Shown piece after piece: positions 20,003 through 29,861 of a DNA stretch of 64,000 nucleotides. Source of the stretch: Vibrio atypicus. Lineage in GTDB: Bacteria; Pseudomonadota; Gammaproteobacteria; Enterobacterales; Vibrionaceae. The DNA is taken from NCBI RefSeq assembly GCF_009811315.1, contig NZ_BLID01000002.1:233831-297830 (forward strand), written 5' to 3'. A program made the translations under genes and the position numbers. Every line of letters starts with the position of its first letter. Position 1 is the stretch's first letter. The notes below the pieces were generated by a model. That model did no database searches, was not told the origin of the DNA, and was given only the letters and a program-made list of their open reading frames with translations.

Positions 20003-20425
20003 ATGAACAAAATTCAAACTTGTCTCGGGTTATCCTCTGTTTTGGTGTTGAGTTCTTTTTCTGCATTAGCAAACGATACTCAAGCTACTGATATTTCAGT
20101 TGGAATGGCGGTTGATCAAGGCTTAAGTGCCGTCTTGGAATTGGATAATCAATACCGCTTTACGTTAGGTAATGATGGCGGTGCTTTTGATTACATTGTT
20201 AAAGGTGGTCAGTTTGATGCAAATACACCGGTCTCGTGGTATGTCGGTGTGGGCGGCTGGAGTGAGTGGGAAGGCAAGAGTTTTGGCGCACGCGTGCCAC
20301 TCGGCTTGAAGTGGGACTTAACTAAAGGCTGGAACATGTACGGCCAAGTCCACCCAGAGCTTGATCTCTATTCAGGAGCTGAGCTGAAAATTGGTGGCGC
20401 ACTGGGTATCAAATACACTTTCTAA
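20003..20425 (+). CDS. Small secreted protein, probable outer-membrane beta-barrel
   Basis: 140 residues from the ATG at 20003, which has an AAGGGAAGAG ribosome-binding site. A clear signal peptide ends near LSSFSALA, after residue 22. The mature part is made of short alternating beta-type segments (YRFTLGN, FDYIVKGG, WYVGVGGW, KIGGALGIKYTF) and ends in Phe, as outer-membrane barrels do. I do not recognise a named family. It faces another small barrel protein across a GC-rich hairpin. Confidence 0.75.
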   Translation: MNKIQTCLGLSSVLVLSSFSALANDTQATDISVGMAVDQGLSAVLELDNQYRFTLGNDGGAFDYIVKGGQFDANTPVSWYVGVGGWSEWEGKSFGARVPLGLKWDLTKGWNMYGQVHPELDLYSGAELKIGGALGIKYTF

Positions 20426-20434
20426 TCTCATTAT

Positions 20435-20458
20435 GGGGCAGTGGTAATATCTGCCCCT
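20435..20458. terminator. Possible two-way terminator
   Basis: GGGGCAG-N9-CTGCCCC between two convergent genes. The T tract is weak on both strands, so this is tentative. Confidence 0.4.
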
Positions 20459-20468
20459 CCTGAATGCT

Positions 20469-21062
20469 CTAGAAGCGCCATGTTACTCCAACGTTGGTTG
20501 ATACTTGATTCATCCATGAAGTTTTAAATTGGATGACACAAGAATCGCTGCCTGAGCTTGGTAGATTACATACGCCTGTGGTGTCATTATCGACCACGGT
20601 GCCTAGCCATCGCACCTGTCCATTGAGAGCAAGCTGTTCGGTGAGCTTGTATTCAAAGCCGCCCATGATAGAAGCAGAAAAGCCAAGGTTATCGTCTACC
20701 CAGTCGGCTTCGATATAAGAACCGCCAAGGCCTAAGCCTAAGTAGGATGATAACTGTTCATCAAGCTGGTAGTGAATGCTGCTTTGAAACAGTAAGTAGT
20801 GAACATCAGAATCTTGTTTGATCTTTTCCACCTCTGTGGCTTGGCGTGTGTAGAACAAGCCTATACGACCAGTGTCAAAATCACTCTCGATACTGAGAGC
20901 CAGATTTGTGGAGCCTTTTAAGTCAAAATCTTCACCGTCTTGATTCTCAACACTGCCACCTAAGGTATAGCCAACCCAAGGAGTGACGTAGAGATCTGCC
21001 ACACTGTATGTGCTGGTACTGCACAGTAGTAGTCCTAGCGTCAGTTTCACGATTTTGTGCAT
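20469..21062 (-). CDS. Outer-membrane beta-barrel protein (porin-like)
   Basis: About 197 residues from the Met at 21062; a second ATG two codons upstream is equally possible. The signal peptide ends at STYSVA. The mature part has OmpA/OmpW-like barrel strands, for example LYVTPWVGYTLGG, LSSYLGLGLGGSYIEADW and GGFEYKLTEQLALNGQVRW, and ends VGVTWRF with a terminal Phe. Two cysteines (CNLPSSGSDSC) near residue 170 probably form a disulfide in a loop. The specific function is unknown. Confidence 0.8.
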   Translation of the reverse strand: MHKIVKLTLGLLLCSTSTYSVADLYVTPWVGYTLGGSVENQDGEDFDLKGSTNLALSIESDFDTGRIGLFYTRQATEVEKIKQDSDVHYLLFQSSIHYQLDEQLSSYLGLGLGGSYIEADWVDDNLGFSASIMGGFEYKLTEQLALNGQVRWLGTVVDNDTTGVCNLPSSGSDSCVIQFKTSWMNQVSTNVGVTWRF

Positions 21063-21200
21063 GATCATTCTGTTCCTTGTGATGGAGTAGTAGACCTACT
21101 AATTGTGATGCTAACGCCATAATTAAGCACAAAAAAAACTCAATAATTGAAGATGTTTCACAGTGATGTTATTACTTTGTTAAACAACAAGGAGGTGTCT

Positions 21201-21293
21201 ATGGAACACAATCTGAAATATGCCCTAATTATCTCTGCGGTTGCTCTCGCTATCATCACCGGATTTTCGCTTGTCGCTGTTATGACGGCTTAG
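21201..21293 (+). CDS. YnhF-type small membrane protein
   Basis: 30 codons with a strong AAGGAGGTGT ribosome-binding site 4 nt before the ATG. The product starts MEHNLKYALIISAVALAIIT, a short polar start followed by one hydrophobic helix, and ends SLVAVMTA. Length and pattern match the YnhF family (E. coli YnhF is 29 residues). The next gene, a patatin-like hydrolase, starts 8 bp later, so the two are probably cotranscribed. It is easily missed because of its size. Confidence 0.8.
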   Translation: MEHNLKYALIISAVALAIITGFSLVAVMTA

Positions 21294-21301
21294 GTGATTC
21301 G

Positions 21302-22450
21302 ATGAAGAATAGCGGTGTTATTACTAACGCTGCTGTACAGTTAGATACCCAAAGATTTAAAAAGTACACTGGCGGTAAAAATGCATTGGTCGCACAAGGT
21401 GGCGGGCAACGAGGTATTTTTACCTCTGGTGTTCTTGACGCTTTTCTCCTCTCCAATTTCGATCCTTTTCATTCCTTTTATGGTACCTCAGCGGGTGCAA
21501 TGAACTTATGTGCTTTTTTATGCCGTCAGAGAGGGATTGGTAAATCCTTCATTTTAGATCTCACCACTTCTTCTGAATTCTTCCACTTGTTCAGTTATAT
21601 TCGCCGCCGCCAATATTTGGGTTTGGATTGGGCGTTAGATAAGATTTCTGATTATCCCTATCGGCTCGATATTGATATGGGGCGTCGAATTCTTGCGGAT
21701 AGAGAAGCGTATGCCGCAGTTACGGATGTGCCTCGTTTAATCGATCAATATTTGCCGATGTTACAAGATGATTGGAAGAAGGTATTGGTCGCTACCTGTG
21801 CGATTCCCCGTTTGTACAATGAATCGGTTGAGTTTGAGCATGGCGTCTATGTGGATGGAGGAGTATCAGCATCGATACCCGTTCAAGAAGCGTGGCGTAA
21901 AGAAGCGCGCTGTATTGTGGTGATCCGCACAGAAGGCGAGGATTTAGTCACAGATACCCCAGAGGTGACAGATCAAGAACAGATAGAGTGGTTTCGAGAT
22001 TCCTTTAATTCTATTCAAGGCCATTGGCAAGATAAGCTCTCGCAATGGAAAAGTGATTGGAATCTGTTTCTGAATGAACAAGTAGCTAAAGCTCATGGAT
22101 ATAAGCATGAACACCCTCACCTTGAATCGCTCAATGGGGGGCGCTGGCTTTTTGGGGCTGATGATATTTATCGGTTAAGTCATTTGTTAGGGGATAAGTT
22201 TGATTCGGGCTTAGCGGATATGCTGATGGTGCATTATCAAACCTATTCATTGACGCAAGACTTCTTATATTCGCCTCCAGATGATTGTTTCATCATTCAA
22301 ATCAAGCCGGGCCAGCCATTGCGATCTAATTCTTTGATGAGTGAAAAAGAAGATTTGCTGCATGACTATCAATTGGGCCTAGATGCTGGGTTTAATTTCG
22401 TCGATACATACATTGCTAGTACAGTTCGCCAAACCAGTCTAATTAAATAG
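21302..22450 (+). CDS. Patatin-like phospholipase family protein
   Basis: Predicted lipid acyl hydrolase, 382 residues. The oxyanion loop GGGQRGIFTSGVLDAF is followed by the nucleophile elbow GTSAGAMN and the catalytic Asp in VDGGVSASIP. It is related in layout to E. coli YjjU. There is no signal peptide, so it is cytoplasmic or membrane-associated. It starts 8 bp after the YnhF-type small membrane protein. The substrate is unknown. Confidence 0.88.
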   Translation: MKNSGVITNAAVQLDTQRFKKYTGGKNALVAQGGGQRGIFTSGVLDAFLLSNFDPFHSFYGTSAGAMNLCAFLCRQRGIGKSFILDLTTSSEFFHLFSYIRRRQYLGLDWALDKISDYPYRLDIDMGRRILADREAYAAVTDVPRLIDQYLPMLQDDWKKVLVATCAIPRLYNESVEFEHGVYVDGGVSASIPVQEAWRKEARCIVVIRTEGEDLVTDTPEVTDQEQIEWFRDSFNSIQGHWQDKLSQWKSDWNLFLNEQVAKAHGYKHEHPHLESLNGGRWLFGADDIYRLSHLLGDKFDSGLADMLMVHYQTYSLTQDFLYSPPDDCFIIQIKPGQPLRSNSLMSEKEDLLHDYQLGLDAGFNFVDTYIASTVRQTSLIK

Positions 22451-22475
22451 GGGAGCATTATTGCTCCCCTTGCTA
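22450..22475. terminator. Terminator between the patatin gene and pykA
   Basis: GGGGAGCA-TTAT-TGCTCCCC between convergent genes, with a short T-rich tail on the plus strand. Confidence 0.65.
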
Positions 22476-22498
22476 TCAATACCGCTTAACCTTTATCT

Positions 22499-23941
22499 TT
22501 AAGCCGAAAGAATACGCATACAGTTTGTTGAACCCACGACATCCATCACGTCACCTTGGGTGATGATCACGATATCTCCATCATCGAGTAGACCACGCTG
22601 TTTGAGCGTATCAACGGCAGCTTGAGCTGTTTCTAACCCTGTATCACCCTTAGAGTCGAAATAGACTGGGAAAACACCACGGTAAAGCGCTGTAAGGTTC
22701 AGGGTGGCTTCATTACGTGACAAGGCGAAGATAGGTAGCCCTGAGCTGAGGCGTGATGTCATAAGCGCAGTACGGCCCGATTCTGTCAGGGTGACAATTC
22801 CTTTGATGCCACGCATATGGTTAGCGGCAAACATGGTCGACATCGAGATGGTTTCTTCACTGCTTTCGAACACTTCTTCCATTCGATAGCTTGAACGGTT
22901 TACGTCCGCCATCTTTTCAGCCCCGAGACAGACTTCTGCCATCGAGCGTACTGTTTCAAGAGGGTAGTTACCTGCAGCGGTTTCACCTGAAAGCATGACC
23001 GCATCGGTGCCATCCAAGACTGCATTGGCGACGTCCATCACCTCCGCACGAGTTGGCATCGGATTTTCCATCATCGATTCCATCATCTGCGTCGCAGTGA
23101 TAACGGTTCTGTTTAGGCTACGTGCGCGGCGTATCAATTGTTTTTGCACACCAACAAGTTCTGGATCGCCTATTTCAACCCCAAGGTCACCACGAGCAAC
23201 CATAACGGCGTCTGAGGCGAGAATGATGTCATCAATGTTCTCTTCACATTCAACGGTTTCTGCGCGCTCTACTTTGGCGACCAGTCTTGCTTGTAAACCA
23301 GCATCGCGAGCCAATCTGCGAGCGTACTTCATATCTTCGCCATTGCGTGGGAAGGAGACAGCAAGGTAATCGACTTTGATCTCTGCGGCTAATTTAATGT
23401 CATTCTTATCTTTCTCGGTGAGTGCATCTGCGGACAAGCCACCACCTTTCTTGTTAATGCCTTTGTTATTCGAGAGTGCGCCGCCGATGGTGACCTTAGT
23501 TCTAACTTCTGTTTCTGTCACGCCAATGACCTTAAGCTGAACACGACCGTCATCAAGCAGCAGGATATCGCCCGTCGTAACATCTTGTGGCAAAGCTTTG
23601 TAATCTAGGCCAACTGCGTCTTGATTCCCTTCTCCAGGCTGTAAGCTGCTATCTAGAGTAAAATTGTCGCCAACATTGAGAATGACTTTACCTTCCGCAA
23701 AGGTCGACACGCGAATTTTTGGTCCTTGCAGATCACCTAAAATAGCAACATGAGTACCAAGTTTCGCGGCAATATTGCGAACGCGAGTAGCACGTAATCG
23801 GTGATCATCGGCTGTGCCGTGGGAAAAGTTCATTCGAACCACATTGACCCCAGCTTCTAATATCGCTTCCAGCATTCCGGGTTTATCAGTAGAAGGCCCT
23901 AGTGTAGAGACAATCTTTGTTCTTCTTTGGGGTGAGGTCAT
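22499..23941 (-). CDS. pykA: Pyruvate kinase II
   Basis: Last step of glycolysis, phosphoenolpyruvate to pyruvate with ATP. 480 residues (E. coli PykA 480). It starts with [16 protein letters not shown] and has the active-site stretch [20 protein letters not shown] and [19 protein letters not shown]. The type-II subgroup is chosen because [18 protein letters not shown] and [12 protein letters not shown] match E. coli PykA better than PykF. It is divergent from mlc. Confidence 0.95.
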   Translation of the reverse strand: MTSPQRRTKIVSTLGPSTDKPGMLEAILEAGVNVVRMNFSHGTADDHRLRATRVRNIAAKLGTHVAILGDLQGPKIRVSTFAEGKVILNVGDNFTLDSSLQPGEGNQDAVGLDYKALPQDVTTGDILLLDDGRVQLKVIGVTETEVRTKVTIGGALSNNKGINKKGGGLSADALTEKDKNDIKLAAEIKVDYLAVSFPRNGEDMKYARRLARDAGLQARLVAKVERAETVECEENIDDIILASDAVMVARGDLGVEIGDPELVGVQKQLIRRARSLNRTVITATQMMESMMENPMPTRAEVMDVANAVLDGTDAVMLSGETAAGNYPLETVRSMAEVCLGAEKMADVNRSSYRMEEVFESSEETISMSTMFAANHMRGIKGIVTLTESGRTALMTSRLSSGLPIFALSRNEATLNLTALYRGVFPVYFDSKGDTGLETAQAAVDTLKQRGLLDDGDIVIITQGDVMDVVGSTNCMRILSA

Positions 23942-24178
23942 TATGATCTCCTTGATCTGACTCTGTTTGATTATTAACTAGTTTAGTCTGGTAGAAAAAA
24001 TACATAATTATTTATGCAAAAAAATAGAGCATGAAATGTGATAAAGGCTCAGCTATTTGATTAGGTACACAAAGAATTATGTTTATACGTGACACTTGTC
24101 ACGGCGATCTACCAAAGCTCTTCACAATTACTTCGCAAAGTAAAAAAATTACCTAGTTGTTGATATCTGGAGCACTCT

Positions 24179-25396
24179 ATGTACATGGCTCAACCTGGCC
24201 ATATTGATCATATCAAGCAGGTCAATGCTGGACGGGTCTATAAACTCATTGATCAAAAAGGGCCTATTTCTCGCATCGATTTGTCGAAGGAGAGTGAACT
24301 TGCACCAGCAAGTATTACGAAAATCACTCGTGAATTGATTGAAGCGCATCTTATTCATGAAACGACGGTTCAAGAAGCAACCAGTCGTGGGCGTCCTGCT
24401 GTCGGTTTGCAGGTGAATAATGAAGGCTGGCAGTTTTTGTCAATGCGTCTTGGACGAGGGTATCTGACGATCGCTTTGCATGAGCTTGGCGGCGATGTGC
24501 TTATCGACACAAAAATAGACATTCATGAAATTGATCAAGAAGACGTGCTCGCACGCTTACTGCATGAGATCGACGAATTCTTCCAAACCTATTCTGACCA
24601 ACTTGATCGTGTGACAAGCATCGCGATTACCTTGCCGGGCCTTGTAAATTCGGAGCAAGGTGTGGTGCTACAAATGCCGCACTATAACGTTGAAAATCTC
24701 GCACTTGGACCTGAGATCTACAAAGCAACTGGGCTTCCTGTTTTTATTGCCAATGATACTCGAGCTTGGGCTCTAGCAGAGAAACTGTTCGGCCACTCTC
24801 AAGAGAATGAAAACTCGGTTCTCATTTCAATTCACCACGGTTTGGGTGCTGGGATTATTTTGGACGGCCGTGTATTGCAAGGTCGCCACGGTAACATTGG
24901 TGAACTCGGGCATATTCAAATCGATCCAAACGGTAAGCAGTGTCATTGTGGCAATCGAGGCTGTTTAGAAACGGTTGCCAGTTCACAAGCTATTCGAAAT
25001 GAAGTCACTGAACGTATCGCAAATGGTGAGACGTCGTCTTTAGCTGAGTTTGAAGAAATTTCTGTCGAAGATATCTGTGAGGCGGCAGAAAATGGCGACC
25101 CACTAGCAGTGGATGTGGTTGAAAAATTGGGTCGTTACTTAGGCTCTGCGATTTCTATTGTCATCAATTTATTTAACCCAGAAAAAATTCTAATTGGTGG
25201 GGCGATTAACCAAGCCAAAGAAATTCTTTATCCTGCGATTCAGCAATGTATTGAAGAGCAGAGCTTACCGGTTTACCACCAAGATCTTGAATTGGTAGAG
25301 TCGCGATTCTACAAACAAGCGACCATGCCAGGAGCAGCGTTAATAAAACAAGCGTTATTTGATGGTTTACTACTAATGAAAGTGATCGAAGGCTAG
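24179..25396 (+). CDS. mlc: ROK-family transcriptional repressor Mlc
   Basis: Glucose-responsive global repressor of ptsG and other PTS genes, inactivated by binding to dephosphorylated PtsG. 405 residues. It starts QPGHIDHIKQVNAGRVYKLI, with a winged helix-turn-helix at about residues 20-80 (LAPASITKITREL). A ROK domain follows with the zinc motif CHCGNRGCLE. The close match over the helix-turn-helix favours Mlc over NagC. A GGAG ribosome-binding site lies 6 nt before the ATG. Its likely targets ptsG and pykA are neighbours. Confidence 0.92.
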   Translation: MYMAQPGHIDHIKQVNAGRVYKLIDQKGPISRIDLSKESELAPASITKITRELIEAHLIHETTVQEATSRGRPAVGLQVNNEGWQFLSMRLGRGYLTIALHELGGDVLIDTKIDIHEIDQEDVLARLLHEIDEFFQTYSDQLDRVTSIAITLPGLVNSEQGVVLQMPHYNVENLALGPEIYKATGLPVFIANDTRAWALAEKLFGHSQENENSVLISIHHGLGAGIILDGRVLQGRHGNIGELGHIQIDPNGKQCHCGNRGCLETVASSQAIRNEVTERIANGETSSLAEFEEISVEDICEAAENGDPLAVDVVEKLGRYLGSAISIVINLFNPEKILIGGAINQAKEILYPAIQQCIEEQSLPVYHQDLELVESRFYKQATMPGAALIKQALFDGLLLMKVIEG

Positions 25397-25423
25397 TATT
25401 TCTCGGTTTACTTTATCTTTTAG

Positions 25424-25467
25424 ATAAACCCATATAATCTTGAGTGATGTATGGGTTTATTTTTTTA
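25424..25467 (+). terminator. Rho-independent terminator of mlc
   Basis: ATAAACCCATA and TATGGGTTTAT arms around a 15-nt loop, followed by TTTTTTAT. Confidence 0.75.
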
Positions 25468-25522
25468 TCTTAGTCTTGCTATAGACTACTGTTGATATAT
25501 AACACATTGGTTGAGAAGTGGT

Positions 25523-26470
25523 ATGTCCGGAGTTTTAAATACAGTTGACCAGCGAACGAATTTAGTCGGCGAGAACCGTCTTGAGCTGTTGCTATTCAGT
25601 CTTAACAGCAGACAGATCTTTGCGATTAACGTATTCAAAGTACGTGAAGTAATCAAAGTACCTCCTTTGACTAAAATGCCTGGTTCACATCACCACATCA
25701 CCGGTGTTGCTTCGTTGCGTGGTGTTTCCGTCCCTGTGATTGACCTGCGTGGGGCGATTGGTTTTCCTGCATCTCGACTTGATAATCAGGAAGAGAACTT
25801 GATCATCACTGAGTACAACCGAACCATTCAAGGTTTCTTAGTTGGACAAGTACGCAATATTATCAATACCGCTTGGACAGAGATTCAACCGCCGCCTAAA
25901 ACTGCAGGTCGAGCGAACTACCTGACGGCTATTACACACGTCAATGATGGTGAGCAGCTAGAAATTGTTGAAATCATTGATGTTGAAAAAGTACTGGCGC
26001 AGATCATTGACTACGATATTTCAATCTCTGAGGGCGTTCTGGATGAAGAACTTGCAGCGGAAATGGTTGGGCGCAATGTACTGATTGTTGACGACTCCTC
26101 TACGGCACGTATGCAGGTGAAAGGTACATTGTCTCAACTAGGTTTGAACATTATCGAGTGTCGTGATGGCTTGGAAGCGTTGCGACTACTTAAGGGGTGG
26201 GCAGACGAAGGTAAAAATGTGGTTGAGGAATTGCTGTTGATGATTACCGATGCTGAAATGCCTGAAATGGATGGTTATAAGCTAACGCATGAAGTGCGTA
26301 CTGATCCTCGAATGAAGGATTTGTTTGTTACTTTAAATACTTCGTTAAGTGGTAGCTTTAATGATGCGATGGTGAAAAAAGTCGGTTGTGATCGCTTTAT
26401 ATCTAAATTCCAGCCCGATTTATTAGTTGAAGTCGCTCAAGATAGATTACGAGATATTTTAACAAAATAG
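25523..26470 (+). CDS. cheV: Chemotaxis coupling protein CheV
   Basis: Links chemoreceptors to CheA and adapts by phosphorylation. 315 residues from the ATG at 25523. An N-terminal CheW-like domain (about 15-165: ELLLFSLNSRQIFAINVFKVREV) is fused to a C-terminal receiver domain (about 185-310) with the acidic pair in LIVDDSS and the phospho-acceptor Asp in MITDAEMPEMDGY. A conserved Lys lies in FISKFQ. It stands alone, without other che genes nearby, as is usual for the several cheV genes of Vibrio. Confidence 0.94.
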   Translation: MSGVLNTVDQRTNLVGENRLELLLFSLNSRQIFAINVFKVREVIKVPPLTKMPGSHHHITGVASLRGVSVPVIDLRGAIGFPASRLDNQEENLIITEYNRTIQGFLVGQVRNIINTAWTEIQPPPKTAGRANYLTAITHVNDGEQLEIVEIIDVEKVLAQIIDYDISISEGVLDEELAAEMVGRNVLIVDDSSTARMQVKGTLSQLGLNIIECRDGLEALRLLKGWADEGKNVVEELLLMITDAEMPEMDGYKLTHEVRTDPRMKDLFVTLNTSLSGSFNDAMVKKVGCDRFISKFQPDLLVEVAQDRLRDILTK

Positions 26471-26601
26471 TGTTCCATTTTATTAATCGTTGATGATTCG
26501 TTGTTGGTAAAGTGCTATATTTGTGGTGTTATTTTGTTAATCGAAATGACGCTACTATCTAAATACAACTTTTCAATCGATTTTTAAGGTAGTTCCTATT
26601 C

Positions 26602-26697
26602 ATGATATGGCTGACGTCTAAAGTTGTGATGACTTTATGCATGTTACTGTACAGGGAATACAAGAAAAGAAGTATGGAAGCTGAAGACAGGTTTTAA
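26602..26697 (+). CDS. Candidate 31-residue small protein
   Basis: An ATG with an AAGGTAG ribosome-binding-site-like sequence about 10 nt upstream opens a 31-codon frame. The first half is hydrophobic (MIWLTSKVVMTLCMLLY) and the second is charged (REYKKRSMEAEDRF). This is the pattern of a short membrane-associated protein with a cytoplasmic tail. A terminator follows 19 bp after the stop. I recognise no family; it could equally be a small RNA. Confidence 0.4.
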   Translation: MIWLTSKVVMTLCMLLYREYKKRSMEAEDRF

Positions 26698-26715
26698 CTT
26701 GTCGACATGGTAATT

Positions 26716-26748
26716 AAAAAGGGAGCCTCGGCTCCCTTTTCTATTTTT
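26716..26748 (+). terminator. Rho-independent terminator downstream of the candidate small gene
   Basis: AAAAGGGAGC, loop CTCG, GCTCCCTTTT, then CTATTTTTG. It is a strong symmetrical hairpin that may also terminate dnaE2 from the other strand, where AAAAA becomes TTTTT. Confidence 0.75.
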
Positions 26749-26782
26749 GTATTTCGAGTTTTAGATCAGCGCAGGCTCGCCA

Positions 26783-29700
26783 TTAATGGAAATCTCTCGA
26801 TTTACTTTGTAAGCCTTGTAGTTTGTCCGTCATATCAATTAACCTTCCAGCAATAATATGCGTCACCTCTCCTTCGCGCTCTAAGATGCCTTTGACCATT
26901 AATATTTTGGCGGTTAGGTAAGCCTGTTTTTGTGCTCGAGCGGTGGTTTGCCATACTACGACGTTAATATTTCCAGTGTCATCTTCAAGAGTAAAGAAAG
27001 TGACGCCAGCAGCGGTGCCAGGGGCTTGTTTTCCTGTGACTACGCCAACCACAGTGACCAACGATTGATGAGGTCTGCTCGTGAGCTCATTCATCCGGGT
27101 AAAATGTTCTAATACTCCAGCTTTATCTAGGAGAGTGATCGGGTGCTGCTGGAGAGAGAGGCCCGTAGAAGCGTAATCCTCAAGTAGTGTTTGTATATCG
27201 GATGGCGCCGAGACAAGTTCTTTGTCGGCTTCTTGTATCTCCTGAAACAGGGGCAAGTCTGACAATGAATCCATCATTGCCCATCGAGTTTGATAGCGAT
27301 TGTTAGCGATAGATTGCATTGCGTTTGCTGAAGCAAGCAGTTCCACATCTCGCCGGTTGAGGCCAATGTGCTTCAACTGATTTGGGTGACTAAATCCTTT
27401 ATTTCCCCGAGCTTTTATCAGTTGATTGCCGCTCTCTCTACTGAGTCCTTTGATCTGACGAAAGCCTAATCGGATGGCGAGTTTATCTCCACAATGCACC
27501 ACTTGATGGTCATAAAGCGATTGGTTAACGCAAACGGGTAAGGTTAATACATGGTGTCGTTTTGCATCTTGAACCAGCTGTGAGGCGCTGTAGAAGCCCA
27601 TAGGTAAGCTATTGAGAATGGAGGTGTAAAAAGCTTCTGGGTAGTAGTGTTTTAACCAAGCAGAGCAATAAGCGAGTACAGCGAAAGAGGCGGAGTGGCT
27701 TTCTGGAAAACCATACTCACCAAACCCGAGTATTTGGTCAAAAATACGTTCAGCAAACTCCAGCTCATACCCACGGCTGAGCATACCTTCCACTAGCTTG
27801 GTCTTAAACTTAACTAAGTCACCACTTTTCTTCCATGCGGCCATTGCTCGACGTAGTGCATCAGCCTCACCACCGCTAAACCCTGCAGCTACCATCGCGA
27901 GTTTAATAACCTGTTCTTGAAAGATAGGAACGCCCATGGTTCGTGACAGAACCTCTTTGACTTCTTTCGAAGGGTAAGTGACAGGCTCAATGCCATCACG
28001 ACGCTTTAAAAAAGGATGAACCATGTCACCTTGAATCGGGCCTGGCCGTACAATCGCAATCTGTATGACGAGGTCGTAGTAAGTCGCTGGTTTGAGCCTA
28101 GGAAGCATACTCATTTGAGCTCGTGATTCGATTTGGAATACGCCAACGGTATCGGCTTTCTGGATCATACCATAAACATTAGGATCATCTTGTCGACGGG
28201 TGATTTCCGCAATGGTTAACTCTTGATTGTGCAGTTTTTTAACTAAATCAAAGCACTTTCGAATGGCGGTTAACATTCCCAAAGAGAGCACATCGACTTT
28301 AAGAAGTTTTAGTGTCTCTAAATCGTCTTTATCCCATTGAATCACGGTGCGATCGGCCATGGAAGCATTCTCTACAGGCACGAGTTCATACAGTGGGCCT
28401 GCAGCGATGACAAAGCCACCTACGTGTTGAGACAGGTGACGAGGAAAGCCCAAAATGTCATTGACCAAAGCGATGAACTGTTCACCTTTGATTGAATCCG
28501 GCTGTAGACCTAGTTCAACAATTTGCGCTTGCCAGCCTAAAGAGCGATCACGGCGATTGACGTTTTTAATGAAGTAATCAAGCTGGCTCTCTTCGATTCC
28601 TAATGCTTTGCCGACATCTCGAACGGCACTTTTAAATCGATAAGAGATGACTGTTGCGGCAAGAGCAGCACGCTCTCGGCCATATTTTTGATAGATGTAC
28701 TGGATCACCTCTTCGCGGCGTTCATGCTCGAAGTCGACATCAATATCAGGCGGTTCATCGCGTTCTTGACTGATAAAACGTTCAAACAACACTGAAATCT
28801 GCCTTGGATCAACTGAGGTTATCTCAAGACAATAGCAGACCACGGAGTTAGCCGCAGAGCCTCGCCCTTGGTAAAGGATCTGGTTACGTTTGGCAAACAT
28901 TACTATGTCGTGAATCGTAAGAAAGTAAAACGGGTATTGGAGCTCTTCAATTAACCTCAGCTCTTTCTCTATTGTCTCTTCTATATGACTGGGAATCCCT
29001 TCAGGAAAACGCAGCCTCTTTCCACGCTCAACCAACGCTCTGAGGTAGCTGATTGGGGTTTCTCCATTTGGTACCAGCTCGCTTGGGTATTCATATTTAA
29101 GATCACCTAAGCTGAATTCGCAGCGCTCCGCGATGTTGATGCTTTCCTGTAGCCACTCAGATTTGAATAATTTGCTGAGTTTTTCTTTGCTGCGCAGCGT
29201 TCGTTCGGTATTGGTGAGCAGTTGTGAGCCTATCTTGTCGACACTTTGACCGTGCTTTATTGCCGTTAAGATATGCTGTAGTGGCAAGCGAGTAGCAGTA
29301 TGCATTAAAACCCCACCACAAGCCGTAATGGGCAGCGACAGTTCATGAGCCAATTGTTCACAGTGGGTCAGGTAGTCTTTATCATCAGAATTTAAGTGGC
29401 GCTGAATGCCAACCCAGAGACGCTGACTGTGGTGCTGCACTAACCATTGCCCCCATTTATGGTCATCTTGTTGATGAGTGGGCAGCCAGAGGATTAAGCA
29501 ATACTTAACAGACATCAAATCCCATTCGGAGAGTTGGTATTCCCCTTTATCTGCCCGTCTTCTGGCATTGGTAATGATTCGACACAGCTCGGCATAGGCT
29601 TCGCGAGAAGGGCACAATAGAATCACTTGGCACTCTTGGTTGAGCCAAAACATGCTGCCAATCACCAGTTTGATGCCAAGCTGGTGGCTTTTCATCGCGC

Positions 29701-29854
29701 TGTAAGCCCGAACGACGCCTGCCACAGAGCACTCATCTGTAATGGCTAATGAGTGATAGCGTAAAAAATCCGCCTGGAGAATCAGCTCTTCGGCATGAGA
29801 AGCACCAGTCAGAAAAGAAAAGTTGGTTTGGCAAAATAGCTCAGCGTATTTCAT
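26783..29854 (-). CDS. dnaE2: Error-prone DNA polymerase DnaE2 (ImuC)
   Basis: Mutagenic C-family polymerase of the SOS mutasome. 1023 residues from the Met at 29854, giving MKYAELFCQTNFSFLTGASH, the start of the PHP domain. The frame is open 90 bp further upstream, but that would overlap imuB. Catalytic aspartates lie in PDIDVDFEHERR near residue 370. The helix-hairpin-helix region follows after residue 800, and the C-terminal OB fold contains TVVGVVTGKQAPGTAAG. It is the third gene of imuA-imuB-dnaE2, starting 7 bp after imuB. Confidence 0.95.
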   Translation of the reverse strand: MKYAELFCQTNFSFLTGASHAEELILQADFLRYHSLAITDECSVAGVVRAYSAMKSHQLGIKLVIGSMFWLNQECQVILLCPSREAYAELCRIITNARRRADKGEYQLSEWDLMSVKYCLILWLPTHQQDDHKWGQWLVQHHSQRLWVGIQRHLNSDDKDYLTHCEQLAHELSLPITACGGVLMHTATRLPLQHILTAIKHGQSVDKIGSQLLTNTERTLRSKEKLSKLFKSEWLQESINIAERCEFSLGDLKYEYPSELVPNGETPISYLRALVERGKRLRFPEGIPSHIEETIEKELRLIEELQYPFYFLTIHDIVMFAKRNQILYQGRGSAANSVVCYCLEITSVDPRQISVLFERFISQERDEPPDIDVDFEHERREEVIQYIYQKYGRERAALAATVISYRFKSAVRDVGKALGIEESQLDYFIKNVNRRDRSLGWQAQIVELGLQPDSIKGEQFIALVNDILGFPRHLSQHVGGFVIAAGPLYELVPVENASMADRTVIQWDKDDLETLKLLKVDVLSLGMLTAIRKCFDLVKKLHNQELTIAEITRRQDDPNVYGMIQKADTVGVFQIESRAQMSMLPRLKPATYYDLVIQIAIVRPGPIQGDMVHPFLKRRDGIEPVTYPSKEVKEVLSRTMGVPIFQEQVIKLAMVAAGFSGGEADALRRAMAAWKKSGDLVKFKTKLVEGMLSRGYELEFAERIFDQILGFGEYGFPESHSASFAVLAYCSAWLKHYYPEAFYTSILNSLPMGFYSASQLVQDAKRHHVLTLPVCVNQSLYDHQVVHCGDKLAIRLGFRQIKGLSRESGNQLIKARGNKGFSHPNQLKHIGLNRRDVELLASANAMQSIANNRYQTRWAMMDSLSDLPLFQEIQEADKELVSAPSDIQTLLEDYASTGLSLQQHPITLLDKAGVLEHFTRMNELTSRPHQSLVTVVGVVTGKQAPGTAAGVTFFTLEDDTGNINVVVWQTTARAQKQAYLTAKILMVKGILEREGEVTHIIAGRLIDMTDKLQGLQSKSRDFH

Positions 29855-29861
29855 GTGCCCT

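Larger units (their letters stand above)
26471..26782 (+). other. Intergenic region cheV/dnaE2 with a candidate small gene
   Basis: 312 bp between cheV and the minus-strand dnaE2. It contains a 31-codon ORF (separate entry) and a strong hairpin terminator about 250 bp beyond the cheV stop. The distance suggests that the terminator belongs to a separate small transcript. Confidence 0.5.

Noticed and set aside
26471..26600. Qrr-type quorum-sensing sRNA near cheV
   Set aside because: No sigma-54 promoter (TTGGCA-N5-TGC) and no conserved Qrr core are visible.
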